A DNA stretch of 64,000 bases from Kordia sp. SMS9. GTDB lineage: Bacteria > Bacteroidota > Bacteroidia > Flavobacteriales > Flavobacteriaceae. Location: assembly GCF_003352465.1 (NCBI RefSeq), contig NZ_CP031153.1:4364001-4428000 (forward strand). Reading direction: 5' to 3'. A model generated the notes under the pieces. That model saw nothing but the letters and a program-made list of their open reading frames with translations. It made no database searches and was not told the origin of the DNA. Every line of letters starts with the position of its first letter. Within the stretch, counting starts at the first letter, position 1. A program made the position numbers and the translations under genes. Of this stretch, positions 1 through 8,852 are shown in pieces.

Positions 1-480
1 ATGTTCTTTGTTGGAATCATCATAGGTAAAGATTTCTACATCAATTTTTGTATTTAAAATTTCTGAAATATCTGCATCCAATTCGTCATCAACTGCTTTT
101 AAATAGTGGATTTCAAGTGTGTTTTCTTTGAGAAAGAATACCTTTTTAGGCTGAAAAAAATACAATTCTGGAAAGTGTAAACCATCAACGTTTTGCGAGA
201 TTAAATGTTCCACGTCATTCTTCAAATCGTATGACAAATAGCCAAAAATCCAGTCGCTCGTCGTTTTTTGATATTCTGCTAGTTTTTGAAATGCGTTGGT
301 ATGATCGGTTTGTAGCAATGTAAACGCATCTACTGCTAAAACGGCGTCAAAATCTCCGTAATTTGTTTGATGCTTGTTCGAATCAAACCAAACAACTTCA
401 TGATATTGTTGGCTCCACAACAACAATTGCTGCTTTACTTTTTGGGGATTTTTTAGGGAAATTTGTAACGTGACTCTCAA
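1..480 (-). CDS. pabB: Aminodeoxychorismate synthase component I (PabB-like), N-terminal part, runs off left edge
   Basis: An open frame reads leftward from about 480 to base 1 without a stop (160 codons). The translation has the look of the N-terminal half of the chorismate-binding anthranilate synthase/PabB family, with the stretches YHEVVWFDSN, FDAVLAVDAF, WIFGYLSYDLKNDVEHL and FPELYFFQPKKVF. In this family the enzyme aminates chorismate to 4-amino-4-deoxychorismate for folate synthesis; the catalytic chorismate-binding half lies outside the window. No in-frame ATG exists near the start. A stop codon lies about 40 bases upstream, and TTG at 480 (reading fMet-RVTLQ) or a slightly more upstream TTG are the only reasonable starts. 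PabB versus TrpE cannot be separated without the rest, but the absence of a trp context favours PabB. Confidence 0.75.
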   Translation of the reverse strand, partial: MRVTLQISLKNPQKVKQQLLLWSQQYHEVVWFDSNKHQTNYGDFDAVLAVDAFTLLQTDHTNAFQKLAEYQKTTSDWIFGYLSYDLKNDVEHLISQNVDGLHFPELYFFQPKKVFFLKENTLEIHYLKAVDDELDADISEILNTKIDVEIFTYDDSNKEH

Positions 481-585
481 GAATTCAAGTTTAGGTTGCA
501 AATTTCTTAATTAAAGCTCGTATTCGCAAAAGCTAATGGATATTTTTAGAGCTAAAAGTGAAATCATTCAAAATAGATAAACATA

Positions 586-613
586 AAAACCTTGAACGTG
601 TGTCCAAGGTTTT
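586..613 (-). terminator. Hairpin after the radical SAM gene
   Basis: A 9-bp perfect stem (AAAACCTTG at 586-594, CAAGGTTTT at 605-613) is followed on the minus strand by a T-rich stretch. It lies about 110 bases downstream of the radical SAM gene and ends that transcript before the PabB-like gene. Confidence 0.6.
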
Positions 614-724
614 CCAAATGAAATACCAGCAATACTGACATTATAACGTCAATTTGTATTTATTTAGTATATAAGTTGTAAGATATTTTTTATTAATAAT
701 TTACAGCTGGTTGAAATTATGTTA

Positions 725-2518
725 TCATAAATCTGAATATGTTAACAAATACCGCTTTTTCATATCTTTGATTACTGCCACTACTTGTTCCGTGAAATAC
801 GGTTCTGGCGGAACATTTTTATTGTTTGCGCTGAGTATTTCAATAATTTCATGCAATCGGTACTTTCCCGAGCAAAGTTCGTAAATTTTTCCTGCCATAT
901 CGTTAAATATAACTGGTCCTGTTGGATAGGCAATGACTGCAAAATGATTATTGAGTGAACCTATGGTATCCGAACGCCGAGGAATTATCTGTAAAAGTTC
1001 ACTATCTGAGATGTCTTCTTTTATTTTTTGTCGACTGCGAATCTCTTCATGTTTTTTAATACATGGATATACGAGATAATGATTAGAGTTTTGTGTATTC
1101 ATACCATAATCCCTCAGTTTTAAATGTTCATCAATGAGTTTCAAAGGTACATTTATAATGGTTTCTAAATGGTGTTTTTGCAATTCCCTGTAAAAACGAT
1201 GGTACTGTCCAATAACCCAATGTTTTGTTTTTCCTTTTGGAATTACTACAGGGTGTTGCAATGATATCGTTGTCATCACGTCTGTATCTAGAATTTCTAA
1301 ATCATATTTATCTGAATTCACCGTGAGTTCCGTACCTGGAAAGAGTGTTAAATACGAAGCGCCGCATTCCATTCTTCCAGGAGCTTTATCGTATAATGTT
1401 TTTACAAGCGCTATACTTTGGTCAATCGTTTCCTCCGTTTCAAAAGGGCCACCAATGATAAAGTTACCGTATATAGAAGGAATATTGGCTTCTGCGAGAA
1501 TTTCAACAGCTCGAATGATCTCTTCTACTTTTACTTTTTTATTGTAGGTATCTAATACTTTTTGACTTCCAGATTCGATGCCAATTTGCACTCGTACCAA
1601 ACCTGCTTTTCGTAATAATTTAAAAAGCTCAGGGTTTTTGATGATAAAATCTACCCTACTTTCACAAAACCATTTCAGTTTTTTGTTTTCAGCATATTCT
1701 TCAATAAGCCCTTTTGCAATTTCCTCTACCCGTTTTCGATTCACCAAAAATGTATCATCCAAAATACTTAGGTAGGTATATTTTCGATTTCCTACAATGT
1801 TTCGTATTTCCTCCAATACAGATTTTGCTGATCGGTACCGATATTGGACACCAATAATTCCTTCGGCACAAAAGGTACAATGATACGGGCAACCTCTTCC
1901 GGTAAGTATTTGATACGCTGGATATTTTTGCGCTCTTACTAAAAGTGAAATATCAGGAAAAGGCAAACTATCTAAATCTTTGATAAAAGGTCTGTTGGGC
2001 GTACGTTTTATTTCATTGTTTTCATCCACATACGTGATTCCTTTAATGTCTTCTAATGTACCTTCATTTTTAAGAAACCAACGTCCAATTTCGCGTGCTG
2101 TGAATTCACCTTCACCTCGCACTACAATATGTCCCCAGCCTTTTTCAAGCAGCTCTGCATCTGCAACACTTACGTGTGGTCCGCCAAAAATGATTAGCTC
2201 TGGTGCTTCGTCAAGTGTACGTAACTTCTCTATCACACGTCCCACAATAGGTACAGAATCTGTATTGACATGAAACCCAAGAATTCGTGGTCTATGTTTT
2301 TTGTATAATTCAATAAATGAAGCTGTGTCGAGTTCGCAATCATCTATCACTTTTACATTGAAACCGTCTTCTTTCAAACTTGTAGCTACACAAAGTAAAC
2401 CAAGTTGGAATGTTTGATTTATGGGACCTTCACGAAATGGAAGGTGAACCAATAGGAAATCAATACATTCCAACCTTGGTTTAGTAACTGTAGCTATATT
2501 TTCTATAACTTTTTCCAT
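725..2518 (-). CDS. B12-binding-domain radical SAM enzyme with PqqD-like C-terminal domain
   Basis: This 597-aa protein has three visible parts. Residues about 20-170 form a Rossmann-like cobalamin-binding region (LGLLCVATSL, IIFGGPHVS). Residues about 200-430 are a radical SAM barrel with the iron-sulfur cluster motif CxxxCxxC (C210, C214, C217 in GRGCPYHCTFC). Residues about 525-597 resemble PqqD/RRE peptide-recognition domains (MAGKIYELCSGKYRLHEIIEIL). Cobalamin-type radical SAM enzymes commonly methylate or rearrange unactivated carbons, and a PqqD-like tail usually binds a leader peptide in RiPP maturation. The gene sits 80 bases downstream of a 233-aa gene on the same strand, probably in one transcript, making that protein the candidate substrate or partner. 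The reaction is unknown. The domain calls are firm, the RiPP role is inference. Confidence 0.85.
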   Translation of the reverse strand: MEKVIENIATVTKPRLECIDFLLVHLPFREGPINQTFQLGLLCVATSLKEDGFNVKVIDDCELDTASFIELYKKHRPRILGFHVNTDSVPIVGRVIEKLRTLDEAPELIIFGGPHVSVADAELLEKGWGHIVVRGEGEFTAREIGRWFLKNEGTLEDIKGITYVDENNEIKRTPNRPFIKDLDSLPFPDISLLVRAQKYPAYQILTGRGCPYHCTFCAEGIIGVQYRYRSAKSVLEEIRNIVGNRKYTYLSILDDTFLVNRKRVEEIAKGLIEEYAENKKLKWFCESRVDFIIKNPELFKLLRKAGLVRVQIGIESGSQKVLDTYNKKVKVEEIIRAVEILAEANIPSIYGNFIIGGPFETEETIDQSIALVKTLYDKAPGRMECGASYLTLFPGTELTVNSDKYDLEILDTDVMTTISLQHPVVIPKGKTKHWVIGQYHRFYRELQKHHLETIINVPLKLIDEHLKLRDYGMNTQNSNHYLVYPCIKKHEEIRSRQKIKEDISDSELLQIIPRRSDTIGSLNNHFAVIAYPTGPVIFNDMAGKIYELCSGKYRLHEIIEILSANNKNVPPEPYFTEQVVAVIKDMKKRYLLTYSDL

Positions 2519-2598
2519 TAAAATACTAATTAAATTATACTACGTTACAATGCTAGAAACTTAGGCACAAAACATTTTCAATACCTATGTAAAAATTT

Positions 2599-3300
2599 CT
2601 AGCGAGATTCCATTCTACCCACAATATCACCTGCTGTTGTTCCTGCTTCTTCGGCAGCTACCTTTACAGCATCTGCTGCAAAACCTCCAGCAATTGCAAC
2701 CAATGCAGGGTGAATTCGAGTGACAATATCACCTCCTAAATCATGTGGATCTTTCAAGAACTCAGGTTTCATATAGCCCACCTTATACTGTGGCAAATCA
2801 TTATCAATAATATTGCTTTCCTCAGAATCTTCTATGCTACCTGTAAATTCAATGAATAACATATCGTACGCAAGTAGCATTGCTAAGTTTCCTTTCAAAC
2901 GATTGTACATTTTGTATTCATTCTCTTTCGTTTCTTTGGCAATGATACTATAGGCGTCTCTCACTGTAAAGTTTCCCTCGCTATCAACTATTTCTTTCAA
3001 TATTGGGGAAATAGTTATGTTTTCTGGGTTTTCTTTAGAAAGTCGGAAGTTTAAAATTTCACATTCCCACATACTTATACAAAAAGTAGTAACTTGAAGA
3101 AATCGGTCATTCAATTCCGTTTCTAAATTGAAACTTTCAAGTGTTTTAGTATTCGTGATCTCAATGTCTGTACCAACAAGAGATTCATTGACTAGTTTGC
3201 TAAATGGTTTTTTTCCATCAGCTAATGCTAACACTTTACTTGACGACGCATTTATTAAATGCATCATGCTTTTATCCTTATGCCATACTTTTTTGTCCAT
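2599..3300 (-). CDS. Unknown 233-aa protein paired with radical SAM enzyme; possible substrate
   Basis: I do not recognise the family. I start it at the ATG at 3300 (MDKKVWHKD) rather than at a TTG nine bases upstream. There is no signal peptide. The middle (about residues 95-160) looks helical and faintly PqqD-like (LKEIVDSEGNFTVRDAYSII). The last 50 residues change character: an acidic, proline-poor linker, then a segment rich in Ala and Gly with two Gly-Gly pairs (DLGGD and AIAGGFAADAV), ending in GRMESR. Such a tail after a longer folded part could be the modified core of an unusually long RiPP precursor, given the neighbouring cobalamin radical SAM enzyme with a PqqD-like tail. It could equally be a partner subunit. 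Confidence 0.6.
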   Translation of the reverse strand: MDKKVWHKDKSMMHLINASSSKVLALADGKKPFSKLVNESLVGTDIEITNTKTLESFNLETELNDRFLQVTTFCISMWECEILNFRLSKENPENITISPILKEIVDSEGNFTVRDAYSIIAKETKENEYKMYNRLKGNLAMLLAYDMLFIEFTGSIEDSEESNIIDNDLPQYKVGYMKPEFLKDPHDLGGDIVTRIHPALVAIAGGFAADAVKVAAEEAGTTAGDIVGRMESR

Positions 3301-3496
3301 AATCCTCAATTTTTATTAGTTGTGTTTACTCTATACCGGTTTTCAACTTCCCCGTATTTTTAGTTATTTGAAAAATCAGATTTGATGATCCGATCTTGTA
3401 TATTTCTTCATTTACGGTACTTAAAGGTCAGAAAAAAGGGCGATTTATTTTATGACTTTTGTCATAAAGAAATGTTGAAAAAGTAAGCTATTTCAG

Positions 3497-3602
3497 GAGC
3501 AAAGGTGCAAAAAGTATTGAGTAAAGGAGCCCAGAATCAGAGCAAAGGTGTAGCGAAAATTATGAAGCGGTGCAGAGAATCTGAGCAAAGGTGCAAAAAA
3601 GC
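3497..3602. repeat. Three degenerate direct repeats
   Basis: The word GAGCAAAGGTGCAAAAAG occurs at about 3497-3514, recurs as GAGCAAAGGTGTAGCG at about 3539-3555, and again as GAGCAAAGGTGCAAAAAAG at about 3583-3601. A weaker GTAAAGGAGCC and an AGCGGTGCAGAG lie between. The spacing is irregular (about 40 bases). Confidence 0.5.
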
Positions 3603-3607
3603 ATAAA

Positions 3608-3637
3608 AAAAGCTCCAAACATTTGTTCAGAGCTTTT
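3608..3637. terminator. Terminator-like hairpin
   Basis: AAAAGCTC (3608-3615) pairs with GAGCTTTT (3630-3637), with an A run before and T run after, so it could work on either strand. It lies further downstream of aconitase than the stronger hairpin at 3691. Confidence 0.45.
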
Positions 3638-3690
3638 GTTTGTTAAAAAACCTGCTTAGGTTTTGACCAAAACCACAGGAGGTTTTACCA

Positions 3691-3730
3691 AAAAGCAGCG
3701 GAGGTTTTATCAAAAACCTCCGCTGCTTTT
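3691..3730 (-). terminator. Strong bidirectional hairpin, probable aconitase terminator
   Basis: A perfect 17-bp stem (3691-3707 with 3714-3730, core GCAGCGGAGG/CCTCCGCTGC) has a 6-base loop and is flanked by A and T runs on both sides. It is the strongest hairpin downstream of the aconitase gene and is followed by T-rich sequence on the minus strand. Confidence 0.7.
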
Positions 3731-3821
3731 TTTATAAACGTGCTTTTGTTAATTAACGTTAGTTCGACTTAAAAAACCTTTATTTTACTTGTAATTTACT
3801 GAAAAATAAACACTTGTCAGT

Positions 3822-3882
3822 TCGAGCGCAGTCGAGAACAGCTAAGAATTGATATTTTCAAAGGAATCTCGACTGCGCTCGA
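3822..3882. repeat. Intergenic inverted repeat of the TCGAGCGCAGTCGAGA type
   Basis: The 16-base word TCGAGCGCAGTCGAGA (3822-3837) is repeated as an exact reverse complement at 3867-3882, with 29 bases between. Words of this kind are a common dispersed intergenic repeat in Flavobacteriia. It lies between the aconitase stop and the terminator hairpin. Confidence 0.7.
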
Positions 3883-3950
3883 TTTGACATTAAGTGTAAT
3901 GTATTAACAATAAAGTACATAGCATAATATTTATATCGAACTCACGTTAA

Positions 3951-6221
3951 TTAAGCGTTGTTTTCTTTTTTGATTAAGTTCAAGGCAGAACCTTCGTTGT
4001 ACCAATCAATCTGACTTTGGTTGTACGTGTGGTTTGCTACAATGATGTCTTTGCTTCCATCGGCATGCACAGCTTCAATAGTCAATGGCTTTCCTGGTGC
4101 AAATTCGTGTAAGTCTACAAAGTTGAACGTGTCATCTTCTTGAATTAAATCATAATCACTTTCATTTGCAAAGGTTAGTCCTAACATTCCTTGTTTTTTC
4201 AAGTTTGTTTCGTGGATACGTGCAAATGATTTTACGATGACTGCCGCTACACCCAAGTGTCTTGGTTGCATGGCTGCATGCTCACGAGAAGAACCTTCTC
4301 CGTAATTGTGATCTCCAACGACAATTGTTTTGATTCCTGCTGCTTTGTATGCTCGCTGCGTCTTTGGAACGGCATCGTATTCACCATCTAACTGACTTTT
4401 TACAAAGTTTGTTTTCATGTTGAATGCATTTACAGCACCAATTAGTGTGTTGTTAGCAATATTGTCTAAGTGTCCACGGAAACGCAACCAAGGACCAGCC
4501 ATAGAAATATGATCCGTAGTACATTTTCCATGTGCTTTTATCAATAGTTTTGCTCCTGTAATGCTATTACCAAGTGGTACAAAAGGCGTTAGTAATTGTA
4601 AACGTTCAGAATCTTCTGCAACGGTAACGACAACGCCACTTCCATCTTCTTCTGGTGCCAAATATCCGTTATCTTTTACTTCAAAACCTTTTGGAGGCAA
4701 TTCCCATCCTGTTGGTTCGTCTAACATGACTTCTTCACCATTTTCGTTGATCAACGTGTCCGTAATCGGATTGAAATCCAAACGCCCTGAAATCGCAATG
4801 GCTGCTGTAATTTCTGGAGACGCTACGAATGCGTGTGTATTTGGGTTTCCATCAGCACGTTTTGCAAAGTTTCTGTTGAAAGAGTGTACAATGCTGTTTT
4901 TTGGTGCATTTTTAGGATCGCTGTAACGTGCCCATTGTCCAATACATGGTCCGCAAGCATTGGTAAATATTTTGGCGTCTAATTTTTCGAAGATATCAAG
5001 GATTCCATCTCGTTCTGCTGTGTAACGTACTTGTTCTGATCCTGGATTGATTCCTAGTTCAGATTTCATTTTTAAGCCTTTGTCTAATGCTTGCTGTGCT
5101 ACAGAAGAAGCTCTTGATAAATCTTCATACGAAGAGTTCGTACAAGAACCAATTAATCCCCATTCTACTTGCATTGGCCAATCATTTTCTTGTGCTCTTC
5201 CTGTCATTTCTTTACCAACGGTTGTTGATAAATCTGGCGTGAACGGTCCATTCAATAATGGTCCTAATTCTGATAAGTTAATTTCAATAACTTGATCAAA
5301 GTATTGCTCAGGATTTGCGTATACTTCAGCATCTCCTGTTAAGTAATCTTTTACTTCATTCGCTGCATCAGCAACATCACTTCTGTCGGTAGCACGTAAA
5401 TAGCGCTCCATAGATTCGTCGTATCCAAACGTTGACGTTGTGGCACCAATTTCCGCTCCCATGTTACAGATCGTTCCTTTTCCTGTACAAGACATTGATA
5501 CTGCTCCAGGTCCGAAATATTCAACGATCGCGCCTGTTCCTCCTTTTGCAGAAACAATGCCAGCAACCTTTAAGATCACATCTTTTGGTGCTGCCCAACC
5601 AGAAATTTTCCCAGTAAGTTTTACACCTATTAATTTAGGAAATTTAAGTTCCCAAGGCATTCCTGCCATGACGTCAACGGCATCTGCTCCACCAACTCCA
5701 ATAGCAACCATTCCAAGTCCACCAGCATTTACCGTATGTGAATCTGTTCCGATCATCATTCCGCCTGGAAAGGCATAATTTTCTAATACTACTTGGTGAA
5801 TGATTCCTGCGCCTGGCTTCCAGAATCCGATTCCGTATTTGTTTGATACTGACTCTAAGAAATTGAATACTTCACTACTGTTATTCATGGCAGATTGTAA
5901 ATCGGTAGTTGCACCCACTTTTGCTTGAATTAAGTGATCACAGTGAACCGTTGTAGGAACGGCAACTTTGCTTTTCCCAGCTTGCATAAATTGTAGTAAT
6001 GCCATTTGTGCGGTTGCATCTTGGCACGCAATACGATCGGGAGCAAAATCTACATAATCTTTTCCTCTTACAAACGCTTTGCTTGGCGTTCCATCCCACA
6101 AGTGAGCATATAGTATTTTTTCTGAGAGAGTTAATGGTTTACCAGTAATTTCGCGTGCTTTGTCTACACGTTCCACTATTGTTTCGTAAACCTTTTTTAT
6201 CATGTCAATATCAAAGGCCAT
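3951..6221 (-). CDS. acn: Aconitate hydratase, mitochondrial type
   Basis: This 756-aa enzyme interconverts citrate and isocitrate in the TCA cycle in the cytoplasm. The three cysteines that hold the 4Fe-4S cluster are visible: C360 in IGSCTNS, and C423 and C426 in NACGPCIGQW. Substrate-binding signatures are present, including GTDSHTVNAGGLG near residue 158 and GDHNYGEGSSREHA in the C-terminal swivel domain. The length matches the roughly 755-aa mitochondrial-type aconitases usual in Bacteroidota rather than the roughly 890-aa AcnA. It appears to be transcribed alone: a perfect hairpin separates it from the upstream MoxR gene, and strong hairpins lie downstream. Confidence 0.97.
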   Translation of the reverse strand: MAFDIDMIKKVYETIVERVDKAREITGKPLTLSEKILYAHLWDGTPSKAFVRGKDYVDFAPDRIACQDATAQMALLQFMQAGKSKVAVPTTVHCDHLIQAKVGATTDLQSAMNNSSEVFNFLESVSNKYGIGFWKPGAGIIHQVVLENYAFPGGMMIGTDSHTVNAGGLGMVAIGVGGADAVDVMAGMPWELKFPKLIGVKLTGKISGWAAPKDVILKVAGIVSAKGGTGAIVEYFGPGAVSMSCTGKGTICNMGAEIGATTSTFGYDESMERYLRATDRSDVADAANEVKDYLTGDAEVYANPEQYFDQVIEINLSELGPLLNGPFTPDLSTTVGKEMTGRAQENDWPMQVEWGLIGSCTNSSYEDLSRASSVAQQALDKGLKMKSELGINPGSEQVRYTAERDGILDIFEKLDAKIFTNACGPCIGQWARYSDPKNAPKNSIVHSFNRNFAKRADGNPNTHAFVASPEITAAIAISGRLDFNPITDTLINENGEEVMLDEPTGWELPPKGFEVKDNGYLAPEEDGSGVVVTVAEDSERLQLLTPFVPLGNSITGAKLLIKAHGKCTTDHISMAGPWLRFRGHLDNIANNTLIGAVNAFNMKTNFVKSQLDGEYDAVPKTQRAYKAAGIKTIVVGDHNYGEGSSREHAAMQPRHLGVAAVIVKSFARIHETNLKKQGMLGLTFANESDYDLIQEDDTFNFVDLHEFAPGKPLTIEAVHADGSKDIIVANHTYNQSQIDWYNEGSALNLIKKENNA

Positions 6222-6371
6222 ATATTTCTTTTTTTAGTGTTTTGAAAGTCCTGCGAAATTACGAAATTATCTTGATTTTTGAAAATTAACAGCATCCCAT
6301 TATTTTGAGTACATTTTTTTTATCGAAAAATTAAATTCATTGAATTAAATTCAAAATAAGATATAAAAAAA

Positions 6372-6402
6372 GCTTCAAATTATGAATTTCATAATTTGAA
6401 GC
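6372..6402 (-). terminator. Terminator after the MoxR gene
   Basis: A perfect 14-bp stem (GCTTCAAATTATGA at 6372-6385, its complement at 6389-6402) with a 3-base loop is followed by a run of T on the minus strand. It lies between the MoxR stop and the aconitase start. Confidence 0.75.
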
Positions 6403-6467
6403 CTTATTTTTTAGATACTTGTAAAAGTGTGCATTTTTACAAAATCTGTTATTGTAAAATAGTTCGC

Positions 6468-7421
6468 CTAAAACAAACTTTCTATTATTTTTTTTATCGT
6501 AATTCCTTCCGCTTCTGCTTTGTAATTACGAATGACTCTGTGTGATAAAATTCCAATGGCAACCGCTTGCACATCTTCAATGTCTGGAGAAAATTTTCCG
6601 TTGATTGCCGCATGTGCTTTTGCTGCTAAGATTAGGTTTTGCGAAGCTCTTGGTCCTGCGCCCCAATCTACATATTGCTTTACAATGTCAATAGCACTTT
6701 CTTCTTTCGGACGTGTTTTAGACACCAACGTCACCGCGTATTCTATAACGTTGTCTGCTACAGGAATTTTACGAATCAGTTTTTGAATGGCAATGATTTC
6801 TTGCGCATTGAATAATGCTTTTACAGAAGCTTCCACATCTGTAGTAGTTGCTTTTACAACTTGTACTTCTTCTGCAAATGTTGGATAGGTTAAGTGAATG
6901 GCAAACATAAAACGGTCTAACTGCGCTTCTGGTAACGGATAGGTTCCTTCTTGCTCAATTGGGTTTTGTGTTGCCAATACAAAGTATGGTAAATCTAGTT
7001 TGTAATGATGTCCTGCCACTGTCACCGCGCGTTCTTGCATTGCTTCTAATAAAGCAGCTTGCGTTTTTGGCGGCGTACGGTTGATTTCATCTGCCAAAAT
7101 GATGTTGGCGAAAATAGGCCCTTTGATAAATTTGAAACTTCGAGATTCATCTAAGATTTCGCTTCCTAAGATATCACTCGGCATTAAATCGGGCGTAAAT
7201 TGAATGCGTTTAAAATCTAATCCTAACGTTGTTGCAATGGTATTTACCATGAGTGTTTTAGCCAATCCAGGAACACCAATTAATAACGCATGTCCACCAG
7301 AAAATATGGAGAGTAATATTTGATCGATTACTTTTTCCTGACCTACAATGATTTTAGAGATTTCATTCTTGAGTTCCTTGTGTTTTTTTACAAGGTTTTC
7401 AATAGCAGCAACGTCTGACAT
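6468..7421 (-). CDS. MoxR-family AAA+ ATPase
   Basis: This 317-aa cytoplasmic AAA+ ATPase has Walker A GVPGLAKT at residues 49-56 and Walker B ILADEINR ending near residue 115. It also has the family signature TPPKTQAALLEAMQE, a sensor-1 region FVLATQNPIEQEGTYPLPEAQLDRF and a C-terminal lid. MoxR ATPases act as chaperones that help assemble or activate partner proteins, often von Willebrand A-domain proteins. None of the usual partners (DUF58, BatA/B) is in the window. Instead the gene follows three periplasmic folding genes by 8 bases and probably ends their operon. Confidence 0.93.
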   Translation of the reverse strand: MSDVAAIENLVKKHKELKNEISKIIVGQEKVIDQILLSIFSGGHALLIGVPGLAKTLMVNTIATTLGLDFKRIQFTPDLMPSDILGSEILDESRSFKFIKGPIFANIILADEINRTPPKTQAALLEAMQERAVTVAGHHYKLDLPYFVLATQNPIEQEGTYPLPEAQLDRFMFAIHLTYPTFAEEVQVVKATTTDVEASVKALFNAQEIIAIQKLIRKIPVADNVIEYAVTLVSKTRPKEESAIDIVKQYVDWGAGPRASQNLILAAKAHAAINGKFSPDIEDVQAVAIGILSHRVIRNYKAEAEGITIKKIIESLF

Positions 7422-7429
7422 AGCGTTTT

Positions 7430-8851
7430 TTATTTTTTTAACCAGTTATTTTGAAATTCACATTTACGGTTGTCGGAATTGACATTGATGTAGGTGTCTT
7501 TTATTTTTTGAGCGATCCATTTTCCAACTTCTTTGAGCTGTTTTTCTTTGAGCGCTAAGTTTTTGATTTTGATGTAATCTTTGGAATAATCAGCTATGTG
7601 TTCGTCAAAACGATTGGTTACTTTCAGTAATTTGAATCTTTTTTGACCTGTACGTGTTTCGTCAATTAATGGAATCGAGATTTCGCCACCTTTTAAAGGT
7701 TCGATTTGCGAATATTGCTCTGGATCCATTTTTGTCAATTCGAAATGTGTATCAAATGTTGCTGGATTGATCAATTTTCCGCCATTGTTACGGGTTTCTT
7801 TGTCATCAGAAAATGAACGTGCTGCATCTTCAAAGGTCAATTCTCCATCGAGAATACGTGTACGCAGTGTGTCAATTTCTTTACGCGCTTCGTCTAGTTT
7901 TTTCGAAGAAATTTCTGGAATTAGTAGAATATGTCGTACATCGCGTTCTTGTCCACGTACTTTATCAACCATGACAATGTGCCATCCAAAATCCGTTTTA
8001 AATGGATCTGAGATTTCACCTTGTTGTAGTGAAAACGCCATGTCTTTAAATTCTTTTGCTAATGGCATTCTTTTGTTAATCGGCATCAAACCTCCTTGAC
8101 GTCCAGAAACTCTATCTTTAGAGTATAGAATCGCTTTGGTACCAAAACTAGAACCTGCTTCAACTTCTGCTTTGATGTCTTTGAGTTTTTTAATGACTTT
8201 ATCAACGGCTTCTTTAGATGGTTCTGGTTCAATGATGATTTGAGAGACTTCCAGTTCTACTCCAATTCTAGGACGTTGTTCTTCAGGAATTCTTTCAAAG
8301 AATTGACGTACTTCTTCAGGTGTAATTTCTACATCACGTACTACTTTCGATTGCATGCGCTGCGTTAAGAATTGTATTTTTGTAATTTCCGTTAAACGCT
8401 TACGAAGAGAAGCTTCATCTTCCATGGCATAGAATTTCAATAATTTGTCCATGCCTCCGATTTGCTCACTAAAGTATTCTATAGATTGATTTACACGATC
8501 TCTAATTTCACCTTGAGATACATCAATACTATCTTGAATGGCATGATGTGCATATAATTTGTCTTCCATTAATTTCCCTAGCAAACCACATTTGGTCAAA
8601 TCTGCTGAATTGACACCTTGTTGTTTCAAGTCTAGTAAAAATTTATCCACATCAGATTCTAAAATGACAAAATCACCCACTACGGCAGCAACGCCGTCAA
8701 TTTTTACACGCTTTACATTCGATTTTGTGGAATCGTTTGCTTGCGTTTTCGCTTCCGTCATGGTTTCAGTTACCACCGTTGCATCGTCCTTTTCCTGCGC
8801 TTGCATACCAAATGCTACAAGCAGCATAAGTACATATATACCTTGCTTCAT
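7430..8851 (-). CDS. SurA-like periplasmic peptidylprolyl isomerase
   Basis: The start is placed at the ATG at 8851 (MKQGIYVLMLLV), giving 473 aa with a cleavable signal peptide ending near MQAQ; an upstream frame extension would overlap the previous gene. After a SurA-type N-terminal helical chaperone region (about residues 40-185) come two parvulin domains, the first near VSQIIIEPEPSKEA to FGWHIVMVDK, the second beginning RHILLIPEISSKK. The protein probably escorts outer-membrane proteins through the periplasm. It lies 1 base after the lipoprotein gene and 8 bases before the MoxR gene, so it is translationally close to both. Confidence 0.9.
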   Translation of the reverse strand: MKQGIYVLMLLVAFGMQAQEKDDATVVTETMTEAKTQANDSTKSNVKRVKIDGVAAVVGDFVILESDVDKFLLDLKQQGVNSADLTKCGLLGKLMEDKLYAHHAIQDSIDVSQGEIRDRVNQSIEYFSEQIGGMDKLLKFYAMEDEASLRKRLTEITKIQFLTQRMQSKVVRDVEITPEEVRQFFERIPEEQRPRIGVELEVSQIIIEPEPSKEAVDKVIKKLKDIKAEVEAGSSFGTKAILYSKDRVSGRQGGLMPINKRMPLAKEFKDMAFSLQQGEISDPFKTDFGWHIVMVDKVRGQERDVRHILLIPEISSKKLDEARKEIDTLRTRILDGELTFEDAARSFSDDKETRNNGGKLINPATFDTHFELTKMDPEQYSQIEPLKGGEISIPLIDETRTGQKRFKLLKVTNRFDEHIADYSKDYIKIKNLALKEKQLKEVGKWIAQKIKDTYINVNSDNRKCEFQNNWLKK

Positions 8852-8852
8852 G

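Larger units (their letters stand above)
3301..3950. other. Gene-free, repeat-rich intergenic region
   Basis: No credible gene is seen in these 650 bases. They hold three degenerate direct copies of a GAGCAAAGGTGCAAAAAG-like word (about 3497-3514, 3539-3557 and 3583-3600), a run of AGGAGGTTTT-like words (about 3656-3710), two terminator-like hairpins and one long inverted repeat. Most of the hairpins lie downstream of aconitase on its strand. Confidence 0.6.

Noticed and set aside
725..2518. Radical SAM enzyme as the modifier of the cysteine-rich peptides at 20.8, 31.3 and 37.5 kb
   Set aside because: It is 18 kb or more away and has its own adjacent candidate partner; nothing in the sequence links them.
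3497..3602. Possible CRISPR-like spaced repeats (GAGCAAAGGTGC words)
   Set aside because: Repeats are degenerate, spacing is irregular, there are only three copies and no cas genes in the window.
5351..5566. Open frames antisense to or out of frame with the aconitase gene
   Set aside because: They lie wholly inside a strongly conserved gene and their translations show no family features.
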